A stretch of 51,138 nucleotides of DNA. Origin: Pseudomonas sp. GM18. Lineage in GTDB: Bacteria; Pseudomonadota; Gammaproteobacteria; Pseudomonadales; Pseudomonadaceae. A program made the position numbers and the translations under genes. This document shows positions 43,351 through 51,138 of the stretch, piece after piece. A model generated the notes under the pieces. The model worked only from the letters and a program-made list of their open reading frames with translations. It did no database searches and was not told where the DNA came from. How positions within the stretch are numbered: the stretch's first letter is position 1; each line of letters starts with the position of its first letter. The stretch spans positions 1 to 51,138 of the forward strand of contig NZ_AKJT01000078.1 in assembly GCF_000282195.1 (NCBI RefSeq). The letters are read 5' to 3'.

Positions 43351-44916
43351 TTAAAGCGTTACGGGTGCAGGTGATTGAGGTACGTCGAACTGGCCGGCCA
43401 TCCAGCCACCGACATCGGTCAGGCGGGTGTCGACGGTGGCCTGCAGTGCCGACAGCCGACCGCCGCACAAGGCGCCGAGGCGATCGCTGATCTGGAACAG
43501 TTCGTCGAGGTCTTCGGAGATCACCAGGATTGCCGCGCCAGCGTCGCGCAAGGCAATCAGCGCTCGGTGAATGGTCGCGGCGGCGCCGACATCCACGCCC
43601 CAGGTTGGGTGCGCGGCCACCAACAATTCGGGTTGCTGAAGGATTTCCCGGCCGAGGATGAATTTCTGCAAGTTGCCACCAGACAGGCTGCGAGCCGGTG
43701 CCTGGGCATCGAGTGTCTTGACCCCGAAGCGGCGGATGATGTCTTCGGCCAGTGCCTCGACCTTGCCGCGCTGGATCAGCCCATTGCTGACCAGCCCCTG
43801 TTGAAATGCGGTGAGCAGGGCGTTATCCGCCAGGCTCAATTCCGGCACCGCGCCATGACCCAGGCGCTCGGCGGGGACGAAGGCCAGGCCGAGTTTGCGT
43901 CGTGCATCCGGCCTCAGGTGCGCTATTGGCTGCCCGCCGAAACTGATCTTCGCCCCGTCATTTCCCGGCAGTCGTTCTTCGCCACTGAGCAAGGCCAGCA
44001 ACTCATCCTGGCCATTGCCGGCCACCCCGGCGACACCGACGATTTCACCGCTGCGCACCTCGAGATCAATGTCCTTGAGCGAGCAGCCGAACGGATCCGG
44101 GTTGTGCCAGGACAATCCAGTCACGTTCAGAAACGCATCAGCACCCCTGACCTTCGGATAGTCGGTAATCAGCTCGGCGGCTTCACCGACCATCAGCTGC
44201 GCCAGTTGCCGGTCCGAACACTCGGCCGGCACGCAATGCCCGGCCACTCGTCCGCCGCGCAACACCGTGGCGCTGTGGCACAACGCACGCACTTCGCCGA
44301 GCTTGTGGCTGATGAACAGAATGCTGCAGCCCTCGGCGGCGAGTCGACGCAATGTGACGAACAATTCGTCGGCCTCCTGCGGGGTCAGTACCGACGTCGG
44401 CTCATCGAGAATCAGCAGGCGGATGTCCTGCATCAGGCAGCGAATGATTTCCACCCGCTGACGCTCGCCGATGGACAGGCTGTGGACCAGTCGCTCCGGC
44501 TCCAGCGCCATGCCATAGCGTTGGGACACTTCACGAATCTTTGGCTCAAGCTGCTTTGGCGTACCGGCCGCCGCGCCCATCGCCAAGGCGATGTTCTGCG
44601 CCACGCTCAGGGTTTCGAACAGCGAGAAATGCTGGAACACCATGCCGATCCCGAGGCCGCGGGCCTGGGCCGGATTGCGCATGGTCACGCGCTGGCCCTG
44701 CCAGATCATCTCCCCTGAGTCTGCGTGTGTGACGCCGTAGATGATCTTCATCAGGGTACTTTTGCCCGCTCCGTTTTCGCCGAGCAGGGCGTGGATTTCA
44801 CCGGGCGCAATGCTCAAGTCGATGGCATCGTTGGCCAGGCAACCGGGGTAACGTTTGCTGATTCTGCGCAATTGCAGGCGGGGTGTTTGATCGGGGGGAG
44901 GCGCAGGGTTGGACAT
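43351..44916 (-). CDS. ABC transporter double ATPase (nucleoside/nucleobase type)
   Basis: A 521-residue protein with two nucleotide-binding domains. The first has Walker A GENGAGKST, signature SLSIGERQRVEI and Walker B LLILDEPTS. The second has a weaker P-loop (GVAGNGQDELLALLSG) and signature SLSGGNLQKFILGRE, as is usual for RbsA/YufO-type proteins. It is the first gene of the ATPase-permease-permease unit. I use ATG at 44916; a TTG at 44934 is possible. It powers purine uptake by family and context. Confidence 0.9.
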   Translation of the reverse strand: MSNPAPPPDQTPRLQLRRISKRYPGCLANDAIDLSIAPGEIHALLGENGAGKSTLMKIIYGVTHADSGEMIWQGQRVTMRNPAQARGLGIGMVFQHFSLFETLSVAQNIALAMGAAAGTPKQLEPKIREVSQRYGMALEPERLVHSLSIGERQRVEIIRCLMQDIRLLILDEPTSVLTPQEADELFVTLRRLAAEGCSILFISHKLGEVRALCHSATVLRGGRVAGHCVPAECSDRQLAQLMVGEAAELITDYPKVRGADAFLNVTGLSWHNPDPFGCSLKDIDLEVRSGEIVGVAGVAGNGQDELLALLSGEERLPGNDGAKISFGGQPIAHLRPDARRKLGLAFVPAERLGHGAVPELSLADNALLTAFQQGLVSNGLIQRGKVEALAEDIIRRFGVKTLDAQAPARSLSGGNLQKFILGREILQQPELLVAAHPTWGVDVGAAATIHRALIALRDAGAAILVISEDLDELFQISDRLGALCGGRLSALQATVDTRLTDVGGWMAGQFDVPQSPAPVTL

Positions 44917-44939
44917 GACAGGCTCGGGTCGCAAAGGTT

Positions 44940-45122
44940 ATGCCTGTGGATAAAGCAATTTCCTGGCCATTGAGTCAGGAAATAGACAAAAGCCCGCTGG
45001 CACAGGCGTTGCGGACGCTGCCTCGACCTATTCCAATTCCTGGTGAGGCACCACTTGAGGGCAAGCCTTTTGATCAGGCTCCGGTTTTGCGCGCGATCAA
45101 TTGGTTAAAAAACGAGCAATAA
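44940..45122 (+). CDS. Small hypothetical protein
   Basis: A 60-residue ORF with protein-like composition: MPVDKAISWPLSQEIDKSPL, then PRPIPIPGEAPLEGK and a helix VLRAINWLKNEQ. AAAGGTT lies just before the ATG. It is divergent from the ABC ATPase gene, with 23 bases between the two start codons. I do not recognise the family. A perfect DnaA box overlaps codons 2-5. Confidence 0.5.
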   Translation: MPVDKAISWPLSQEIDKSPLAQALRTLPRPIPIPGEAPLEGKPFDQAPVLRAINWLKNEQ

Positions 45123-45378
45123 GCTGCAGGCATTGTCAGACATGGGGCTGCGCCAGCCATGAACGGGTTATCCACAGCTTGTTCCACAGTATCTGTGCGC
45201 AAGCCGACCGCGTAGGTATAAGCACTGAGGGGCTTTCTTCTAATGGCGATAAACCGCTCTAACTGATTGTTTTTACATGGAATAAACGTCGCGGCAGGCG
45301 AGTTGGACGAAAAATGAGCAAAGCCCGCAAAGCCGCATGACAGAAGGGTTACAGCAGAATGTGCTCAGGTTATCCACA
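44945..45378. promoter_or_regulatory. Cluster of three perfect DnaA boxes
   Basis: TTATCCACA occurs at 45168-45176 and 45370-45378 and, reversed, at 44945-44953. A weaker TGTTCCACA (45180-45188) sits 3 bases after the second box. Between them is an AT-richer stretch (TTGTTTTTACATGGAATAAA, about 45266). Bases 45123-45508 otherwise hold no gene I trust. A further perfect box at 49430-49438 lies in mmsA. This may be a DnaA-binding site, but neither dnaA nor dnaN is in the window. Confidence 0.6.
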
Positions 45379-45435
45379 GCCGGGTGCACAGCAGATGTGG
45401 GCAAGTGTCGAGAGCAAAGAAAATCGGGGTGCCCC

Positions 45436-45503
45436 AAAAGATTGCAGCGCCCTCAGGCGTGTAGCAGCTGCCGAAGGCTCGGGCCGCGTTCGGACGATCT
45501 TTT
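45436..45503. repeat. Degenerate inverted repeat (AAAAGATxGCAGC type)
   Basis: A weaker relative of 38728-38791: AAAAGATTGCAGC on the left, GCGTTCGGACGATCTTTT on the right, with imperfect arms. It lies just after the YigZ stop and may end its transcript. Confidence 0.55.
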
Positions 45504-45508
45504 GATCT

Positions 45509-46090
45509 TCAACGCTGCAACAAAATACGCCCGCGACTCAAATCCGCCAGCTGCGTTTGTAGCGTACTTATCTGCCCGTCGCCAATCGCCAATTGCAGTT
45601 CCACGCCATTGGCCGTGAAGGTTTCCTCCACCACCAAACCACCCAGCTCCGCCACCCGAAGCTTCACCAGCGCCAACTCGCCAAATGCACAGGCACAACT
45701 GACCGGCACCCGACTGATCAGCTCAACCTTCGGCGCCCCTTGCAGGCACTTGTTGGCACTGCCGCCATACGCTCGGGCGAGGCCGCCGGTGCCCAGCTGA
45801 ATGCCGCCATACCAGCGGATCACCACGACCGCGACCTGGTCGCAATCCTGCGCTTCAATCGCCGCAAGGATCGGCCGGCCAGCGGTGCCACCGGGTTCGC
45901 CATCGTCACTGCTGCGGTATTGATCGCCGAGCTTCCAGGCCCAGCAATTGTGCGAGGCGTTCAAATCACTGTGTTGCTCGATGAACGACTGGGCATCGGC
46001 TGCGCTGGTGATTGGCGCGGCGAGGGCGATGAAGCGGCTTTTGCGAATCTCTTCGCGGTATTCGCAAAAACCGCTGAGGGTAAAAGGCAT
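45509..46090 (-). CDS. YigZ/IMPACT family protein
   Basis: A 193-residue protein of the conserved UPF0029 family. It has RKSRFIALAAPITS, ASHNCWAWKLG, SSDDGEPGGTAGRPIL and VVVIRWYGGIQLGTGGLARAY, the family signature, and a C-terminal ferredoxin-like DUF1949 part. E. coli YigZ has no settled function; the eukaryotic IMPACT protein regulates translation. A TetR gene lies 7 bases upstream on the same strand. Confidence 0.9.
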   Translation of the reverse strand: MPFTLSGFCEYREEIRKSRFIALAAPITSAADAQSFIEQHSDLNASHNCWAWKLGDQYRSSDDGEPGGTAGRPILAAIEAQDCDQVAVVVIRWYGGIQLGTGGLARAYGGSANKCLQGAPKVELISRVPVSCACAFGELALVKLRVAELGGLVVEETFTANGVELQLAIGDGQISTLQTQLADLSRGRILLQR

Positions 46091-46097
46091 AGGTGTC

Positions 46098-46748
46098 TTA
46101 AATAGCAGGCGTCAGGCCGCAGCCTTTGAGAATGATGCGAATCAGGTTGCTGCCGGCGTCTTCCATGTCTTGCTTGGTCAACTTGGTGCGCCCGGTGACA
46201 CGGCAGATCTGCGTGGCAAAGTCGGCGTAATGCTGGGTGCTGCCCCACAGCAGGAAAATCAGGTGCACCGGGTCGATCGGGTCCATTTTGCCGGCGTCGA
46301 TCCACGCCTGAAACACTGCGGCCCGACCCTGAAACCAGGTGCGGTAGTCCTGGTTGAAATGTTCGGTCAGGCAATCACCGCCGCTGATGACCTCCATCGC
46401 GAAGACCCGCGAAGCCTGTGGCTGGCGCCGGGAGAATTCCATTTTTGCGCGAATGTATCGGGTCAGCGCTTCAGCCGGATCGTCCTCGACGGTCAGGGTA
46501 TTGAAGGTGCTGTCCCACAACTCAAGGATGTTACTCAGCACCGCCACGTACAAACCGAGTTTGTTGGTGAAGTAGTAATGCAGATTCGCTTTGGGCAACC
46601 CGGCTTTCTGCGCGATGGTGTTCATGCTGGTGCCTTTGAACCCGTGACGAGCGAACTCGTCTTCGGCGGCTTTGATGATGGTCTCTTCGTTCTTCTGACG
46701 AATGCGGCTGGCGGGTTTGCCGCCGTGGGCTGGGACTTCAAAGGTCAT
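46098..46748 (-). CDS. RutR-like TetR regulator
   Basis: A 216-residue TetR regulator. The helix-turn-helix is FARHGFKGTSMNTIAQKAGLPKANLHYYF (written here as one domain: residues about 27-55), and the C-terminal domain resembles RutR (AEALTRYIRAKMEFSRRQPQ). RutR senses uracil or thymine in E. coli. Here it lies close to the beta-alanine genes, and beta-alanine is a product of uracil breakdown. GGAAG lies before the ATG at 46748; an ORF start at 46799 lacks a ribosome site. Confidence 0.85.
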   Translation of the reverse strand: MTFEVPAHGGKPASRIRQKNEETIIKAAEDEFARHGFKGTSMNTIAQKAGLPKANLHYYFTNKLGLYVAVLSNILELWDSTFNTLTVEDDPAEALTRYIRAKMEFSRRQPQASRVFAMEVISGGDCLTEHFNQDYRTWFQGRAAVFQAWIDAGKMDPIDPVHLIFLLWGSTQHYADFATQICRVTGRTKLTKQDMEDAGSNLIRIILKGCGLTPAI

Positions 46749-46882
46749 AGGCACTTCCGAACAGGTAGATGGGTGCAACCAGATGCGTTGATAGCGCACC
46801 CGCGGGCCTCAGACAAGTCCTGTGGCGATAAAACCCTTATGCAGGCTGGATCGGATTGCTTTCAGGCCTGCCCGTCAGCTTC

Positions 46883-47803
46883 CTATCGTGTCGCCGCGAG
46901 GCTTTCCAAAAAGCTCTCCAGAACCAGATGCGGGCGCCGGCCCTTGCGGGTGACCGATGCCAGGCTCAGGTCATAAAAGCGTGCCTTGGGTTTCAGTGCA
47001 CGCAAACGGCCTTGCTGCACCCAGAGGCTGGCGTAGTGATCCGGCAGGTAACCAATGTAGCGCCCGGTCAGGATCAGGAAGGCCATGCCCTCGCGATCCG
47101 ACGCACTGGCGGTGCAATTGAGCGCCTGGTAATGGGCCTGAATCTCGGCGGGCAAACGGAAGGTCGGGGCGATGGCGTCCTGGCTGTTGAGGCGCTCATC
47201 GTCCAGTTGTTTGTCGTCGACGTAGAACAGCGGATGGCCGACCGCGCAATACAGCAGCGAGCGTTCGCTGTAGAGCGGCTGATATTCCAGCCCCGACAAC
47301 GCGCTGGCTTGCGGCACCACGCCGACATGCAAGCGACCGTCGAGCACGCCTTGTTCGACTTCATTGGGCGCGATCATGCGGATCTGGATCTGCACGTCGG
47401 GGCCGCGTTCCTTCAGTTGGGCCAGGGCGTGGGTGATGCGCATGTGGGGCAGGGTGACCAGGTTGTCGGTCAGGCCGATGGTCAACTCGCCGCGCAAGTG
47501 TTGGTGCAGACCGTTGACCTCGGTGCGGAAACTTTCCAGCGCACTTAAAAGCTGCAACGCAGATTGGTAGACCTCGCGGCCTTCTTCAGTCAGGGAAAAC
47601 CCCGCGCGACCTCGCTGGCACAGGCGCAGGCCGAGGCGTTGCTCCAGATCGCTCATTTGCTGGCTGATGGCCGAGCGACCGATACCCAGCACCGATTCCG
47701 CCGCGGAAAAGCCGCCGCACTCCACCACGCTACGAAAAATCCGCAGCAGGCGGATATCAAAGTCACTGACTTGCGCCAACGGATCGGGGCGACGGGTGCT
47801 CAT
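46883..47803 (-). CDS. bauR: BauR-like LysR regulator
   Basis: A 306-residue LysR regulator with helix-turn-helix SVVECGGFSAAESVLGIGRS and an effector domain containing ITHALAQLKERGPDVQIQIR. It is divergent from the aminotransferase. In P. aeruginosa BauR (PA0133) sits in the same place and activates the bau genes in response to beta-alanine. The operator should lie in 47804-47928. Confidence 0.86.
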   Translation of the reverse strand: MSTRRPDPLAQVSDFDIRLLRIFRSVVECGGFSAAESVLGIGRSAISQQMSDLEQRLGLRLCQRGRAGFSLTEEGREVYQSALQLLSALESFRTEVNGLHQHLRGELTIGLTDNLVTLPHMRITHALAQLKERGPDVQIQIRMIAPNEVEQGVLDGRLHVGVVPQASALSGLEYQPLYSERSLLYCAVGHPLFYVDDKQLDDERLNSQDAIAPTFRLPAEIQAHYQALNCTASASDREGMAFLILTGRYIGYLPDHYASLWVQQGRLRALKPKARFYDLSLASVTRKGRRPHLVLESFLESLAATR

Positions 47804-47928
47804 AGTTTAGTCTGGGTCTGACTGAAGGTTAGAAAAGTTGGATTTCACCGACTTTATCCCCGTGGCAATTTAGCTGCAAGAACGCTTTTGATCTCCACGC
47901 CGCTTATTTGCTCTGCGAGGTTTTGCCC

Positions 47929-49278
47929 ATGAACGTGCCTGAAAACGCCCCGACTTCCCTGGCCAGCCAGCTCAAGCTCGATGCCCACTGGATGCCCTAC
48001 ACCGCGAACCGCAATTTCCAGCGTGACCCGCGCCTGATCGTGGCGGCCGAGGGCAGTTGGCTGACAGACGACAAGGGCCGCAAGGTCTACGATTCGCTCT
48101 CGGGTCTGTGGACCTGCGGCGCCGGGCACACCCGCAAGGAAATCCAGGAGGCGGTGACCAAGCAATTGGGCACCCTCGATTACTCGCCGGGCTTCCAGTA
48201 CGGTCACCCGCTGTCGTTCCAGCTGGCCGAGAAAATCACCGACCTGACCCCGGGCAATCTGAATCACGTGTTCTTCACCGATTCGGGTTCTGAGTGTGCA
48301 GATACAGCGGTGAAGATGGTGCGTGCCTACTGGCGCCTGAAAGGCCAGGCCACCAAGACCAAAATGATTGGTCGTGCCCGTGGTTATCACGGCGTGAACA
48401 TTGCCGGCACCAGCCTTGGCGGTGTGAACGGCAACCGCAAACTGTTCGGTCAGGCGATGATGGATGTCGATCATCTGCCGCACACCTTGTTGGCGAGCAA
48501 TGCTTTCACTCGTGGCATGCCGGAGCAGGGTGGTATCGCACTGGCGGATGAATTGCTCAAGCTGATCGAGCTGCACGATGCCTCGAACATCGCCGCGGTA
48601 TTCGTCGAGCCATTGGCCGGTTCCGCTGGCGTGCTGGTTCCGCCGCAGGGTTACCTCAAGCGTCTGCGCGAGATCTGCGATCAGCACAACATCCTGCTGG
48701 TGTTCGACGAAGTTATCACCGGTTTCGGCCGTACCGGTTCGATGTTCGGCGCCGACAGCTTTGGCGTCACACCGGACCTGATGTGCATTGCCAAGCAAGT
48801 CACCAACGGCGCGATCCCGATGGGCGCGGTGATTGCCAGCTCCGAGATCTACCAGACCTTCATGAACCAGGCGACGCCTGAGTACGCGGTGGAATTCCCG
48901 CACGGCTACACCTATTCCGCGCACCCGGTGGCTTGCGCCGCAGGCCTGGCGGCACTCGACCTGCTGCAAAAGGAAAATCTGGTGCAGAGCGTGGCTGAAG
49001 TCGCGCCGCATTTCGAAAGCGCGCTGCACGGTGTGAAGGGCAGCAAGAACGTCATCGACATTCGCAACTACGGCTTGGCCGGCGCGATCCAGATCGCGCC
49101 TCGTGACGGAGATGCCATCGTGCGTCCGTTTGAAGCCGGCATGGCCCTGTGGAAAGCCGGGTTCTATGTGCGCTTCGGCGGCGACACCCTGCAGTTCGGC
49201 CCAACCTTCAACAGCAAGCCGCAAGACCTTGATCGTCTGTTCGACGCGGTCGGCGAAGTGCTGAACAAGATCGACTGA
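47929..49278 (+). CDS. bauA: Beta-alanine:pyruvate transaminase
   Basis: A 449-residue class III aminotransferase (omega-amino acid:pyruvate type). PLP Lys is K289 in MCIAKQVTNGAIPMG. Other marks are LWTCGAGHTRKEIQ, FTDSGSECADTAVKM and VFDEVITGFGRTGSMF. It turns beta-alanine and pyruvate into malonate semialdehyde and alanine. GAGG lies 9 bases before the ATG at 47929; an ATG at 47908 is less well placed. mmsA follows 63 bases later. Confidence 0.92.
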   Translation: MNVPENAPTSLASQLKLDAHWMPYTANRNFQRDPRLIVAAEGSWLTDDKGRKVYDSLSGLWTCGAGHTRKEIQEAVTKQLGTLDYSPGFQYGHPLSFQLAEKITDLTPGNLNHVFFTDSGSECADTAVKMVRAYWRLKGQATKTKMIGRARGYHGVNIAGTSLGGVNGNRKLFGQAMMDVDHLPHTLLASNAFTRGMPEQGGIALADELLKLIELHDASNIAAVFVEPLAGSAGVLVPPQGYLKRLREICDQHNILLVFDEVITGFGRTGSMFGADSFGVTPDLMCIAKQVTNGAIPMGAVIASSEIYQTFMNQATPEYAVEFPHGYTYSAHPVACAAGLAALDLLQKENLVQSVAEVAPHFESALHGVKGSKNVIDIRNYGLAGAIQIAPRDGDAIVRPFEAGMALWKAGFYVRFGGDTLQFGPTFNSKPQDLDRLFDAVGEVLNKID

Positions 49279-49295
49279 TTCCCTCTTCTATATAA

Positions 49296-49318
49296 AGGCG
49301 TCCTTTCAAAGGACGCCT
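49296..49318 (+). other. Perfect hairpin between bauA and mmsA
   Basis: AGGCGTCC and GGACGCCT with TTTCAAA between. It lacks a T run and lies 24 bases before mmsA. It may protect the upstream mRNA or lower read-through into mmsA. Confidence 0.6.
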
Positions 49319-49341
49319 GTGGACAATTTCAGGAGCCCCGC

Positions 49342-50835
49342 ATGAGCCTCATCCCGCATTTGATCAATGGCGAACTGGTGACCGAAGACGGTCGCACGGC
49401 CGACGTGTTCAATCCGTCTACCGGTCAGGTTATCCACAAGCTGCCGTTGGCCAGCCGCGAAACCATTCAGAAAGCCATCGACTCGGCCAAGGCTGCGTTC
49501 CCGGCCTGGCGTAATACGCCAGCGGCCAAGCGCGCTCAGGTGATGTTCCGCTTCAAGCAACTGCTGGAGCAGAACGAAGCCCGCATCGCACAACTGATCA
49601 GCGAAGAACACGGCAAGACCCTGGAAGATGCCGCCGGTGAATTGAAGCGCGGGATTGAAAACGTCGAGTTCGCGTGCGCGGCACCGGAAATCCTCAAGGG
49701 TGAGTACAGCCGTAATGTCGGGCCGAACATCGATGCCTGGTCGGACTTCCAGCCATTGGGCGTGGTGGCCGGCATTACCCCATTCAACTTCCCGGCCATG
49801 GTGCCTCTGTGGATGTATCCATTGGCGATCGTCTGCGGCAACTGCTTTATCCTCAAACCGTCCGAGCGTGATCCAAGCTCGACGCTGTTGATCGCACAAT
49901 TGTTACTGGAAGCCGGCCTGCCGAAAGGCGTGCTGAGTGTGGTGCATGGCGATAAGGCCGCAGTGGACGCGCTGATTGAAGCGCCGGAAGTCAAAGCGCT
50001 GAGCTTCGTCGGTTCGACGCCGATTGCCGAGTACATCTACGCCGAAGGCACCAAGCGCGGCAAACGTGTCCAGGCGCTGGGCGGGGCGAAGAACCATGCG
50101 GTATTGATGCCGGATGCGGATCTGGATAACGCGGTCAGCGCTTTGATGGGCGCGGCTTACGGTTCGTGCGGTGAGCGCTGCATGGCGATTTCGGTGGCCG
50201 TGTGCGTCGGTGACCAAGTGGCGGATGCGTTGGTGGCCAAACTGACGCCGCAGATCAAGGCACTGAAAATCGGCGCCGGTACGACTTGTGGCCTGGACAT
50301 GGGGCCTCTGGTCACCGGTCAGGCGCGGGACAAGGTGAGCGGTTATGTTGAAGACGGCGTAGCCTCCGGTGCGACGCTGGTGGTGGACGGTCGTGGTCTG
50401 AGCGTGGCCGGTCATGAGGACGGCTTCTTCCTGGGTGGCTGCCTGTTCGATAACGTCACGCCGCAGATGCGCATCTATAAAGAAGAGATCTTCGGGCCGG
50501 TGCTGTGCGTCGTCCGGGTCAACAGCCTGGAAGAGGCGATGCAACTGATCAATGATCACGAGTATGGCAACGGCACCTGCATCTTTACCCGTGATGGGGA
50601 AGCGGCGCGGTTGTTCTGCGATGAGATTGAAGTGGGTATGGTCGGCGTCAACGTACCGTTGCCGGTGCCAGTGGCGTATCACAGCTTTGGTGGCTGGAAG
50701 CGTTCGCTGTTCGGCGATCTGCATGCTTATGGTCCGGATGGCGTGCGGTTCTATACCCGTCGCAAGGCTATTACCCAGCGCTGGCCGCAACGGGCAAGCC
50801 ATGAAGCTTCGCAATTCGCATTCCCTAGCTTGTAA
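49342..50835 (+). CDS. mmsA: CoA-acylating methylmalonate-semialdehyde dehydrogenase
   Basis: A 497-residue aldehyde dehydrogenase of the MmsA family (BauC by position). The catalytic Cys is C280 in SCGERCMAISVAV. The NAD site region is GITPFNFPAMVPLWM, and FVGSTPIAEYIY is typical for the family. It turns malonate semialdehyde (or methylmalonate semialdehyde) plus CoA and NAD into acetyl-CoA (or propionyl-CoA) and CO2, completing beta-alanine breakdown. AGGAG lies before the ATG. Confidence 0.93.
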   Translation: MSLIPHLINGELVTEDGRTADVFNPSTGQVIHKLPLASRETIQKAIDSAKAAFPAWRNTPAAKRAQVMFRFKQLLEQNEARIAQLISEEHGKTLEDAAGELKRGIENVEFACAAPEILKGEYSRNVGPNIDAWSDFQPLGVVAGITPFNFPAMVPLWMYPLAIVCGNCFILKPSERDPSSTLLIAQLLLEAGLPKGVLSVVHGDKAAVDALIEAPEVKALSFVGSTPIAEYIYAEGTKRGKRVQALGGAKNHAVLMPDADLDNAVSALMGAAYGSCGERCMAISVAVCVGDQVADALVAKLTPQIKALKIGAGTTCGLDMGPLVTGQARDKVSGYVEDGVASGATLVVDGRGLSVAGHEDGFFLGGCLFDNVTPQMRIYKEEIFGPVLCVVRVNSLEEAMQLINDHEYGNGTCIFTRDGEAARLFCDEIEVGMVGVNVPLPVPVAYHSFGGWKRSLFGDLHAYGPDGVRFYTRRKAITQRWPQRASHEASQFAFPSL

Positions 50836-50847
50836 GTAGAAGGGCAG

Positions 50848-50874
50848 AAGGCCGACCTCTAGAGGTCGGCCTTT
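50848..50874 (+). terminator. Terminator after mmsA
   Basis: Arms AAGGCCGACCTCT and AGAGGTCGGCCTT, 13 bp, followed by TGTGTTTTC. It starts 13 bases after the stop codon. Confidence 0.85.
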
Positions 50875-50923
50875 GTGTTTTCGGGCTGTTTTGACCGATA
50901 TGACAGAAATGTGAAATTAGAGG

Positions 50924-50951
50924 TTGACGGCAGATTCTGGACGTCTATAAT
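50924..50951 (+). promoter_or_regulatory. Strong sigma-70 promoter of stable-RNA type
   Basis: -35 TTGACG (50924-50929), a 16-base spacer and a perfect -10 TATAAT (50946-50951), followed by TCGCCCC, a GC-rich discriminator typical of rRNA or tRNA promoters. The 190 bases downstream hold no open frame of note and have stem-rich sequence. A second -35 (TTGACA, 51127-51132) starts just before the window ends. A stable-RNA gene is likely beyond the edge. Confidence 0.75.
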
Positions 50952-51138
50952 TCGCCCCACTTCCGGCGCAGTCGAAACGGAAAACTCCTTGGTAAACAAC
51001 GAGTTACGTAGTTTTCGACCGCGGTTACGCTTCAGTTCATCGAGGCCAGAAGGAGTTGGTAGGGCAGGGTGTTGTCGCCTTATTGACGGTTCGATCTTCT
51101 CGGTCGAAAGCGGAGAAAAAGAGGTGTTGACAGCAGCG

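Noticed and set aside
45337..45618. A 93-codon frame running into the YigZ region
   Set aside because: Half of it is antisense to the well-supported YigZ gene, it crosses a REP-type repeat, and its composition (many Arg, Cys, Ser) looks like a shadow frame.
47854..49224. A 456-codon frame opposite bauA
   Set aside because: It is antisense to the complete aminotransferase and shows only shadow composition.
49430..49438. A fourth perfect DnaA box, in mmsA
   Set aside because: It is single, lies inside a conserved coding sequence and is 4 kb from the cluster, so chance is a sufficient explanation.

Overview
The window reads as one piece of a Pseudomonas chromosome, most likely from the P. fluorescens complex. 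The grounds are the GC-rich codon use, the REP-type hairpins between genes, and gene sets I remember from P. aeruginosa PAO1: the PprAB-controlled Tad pilus locus, the bau beta-alanine genes and a purine-deaminase cluster. It looks like a whole contig. It starts with a 13-base G run against a REP element and ends inside what looks like a stable-RNA promoter region. I see no phage, insertion sequence, CRISPR array, tRNA or rRNA gene.

Bases 1-15106 hold the Tad/Flp pilus locus with its regulators: tadG, the sensor kinase pprA, a tadE-like pseudopilin, the prepilin peptidase fppA, the response regulator pprB, the machinery genes rcpC-tadZ-tadA-tadB-tadC on the minus strand, the Flp pilin gene and an orphan receiver. 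The secretin gene rcpA and tadD are not there. Where rcpA should lie there is a 23-codon ORF that keeps a start site and an ATGA overlap with tadZ, which looks like the scar of an in-frame deletion. Between pprB and tadC lies 1.9 kb of repeats holding two copies of a structured leader, one before an intact DUF6124-type gene and one before its decayed duplicate.

Bases 15164-31759 carry a MaoC hydratase / large FabG / thiolase set, an SBF-like transporter with a divergent AraC regulator, a Cache-domain chemoreceptor, a RIO-type kinase, an MFS carrier, a copper module (cueR, the copA-type ATPase, the chaperone copZ, two CueR-type promoters and a small secreted protein), a Bcr/CflA exporter, and an oxidoreductase divergent from a LysR regulator (31879-32808). 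An ArsR-like regulator with a long structured leader and an MFS carrier follow.

Bases 35436-44916 form a purine salvage and catabolism region. It has an adenosine/adenine deaminase, a 2-oxoglutarate/Fe(II) oxygenase, a BMP-type nucleoside-binding protein, an 8-oxoguanine deaminase type amidohydrolase, an SDR, and a two-permease plus double-ATPase ABC importer. A stretch with three perfect DnaA boxes follows. The right end holds a YigZ protein, a RutR-like TetR regulator, and the beta-alanine genes bauR, bauA and mmsA/bauC, which turn beta-alanine into malonate semialdehyde and then acetyl-CoA.
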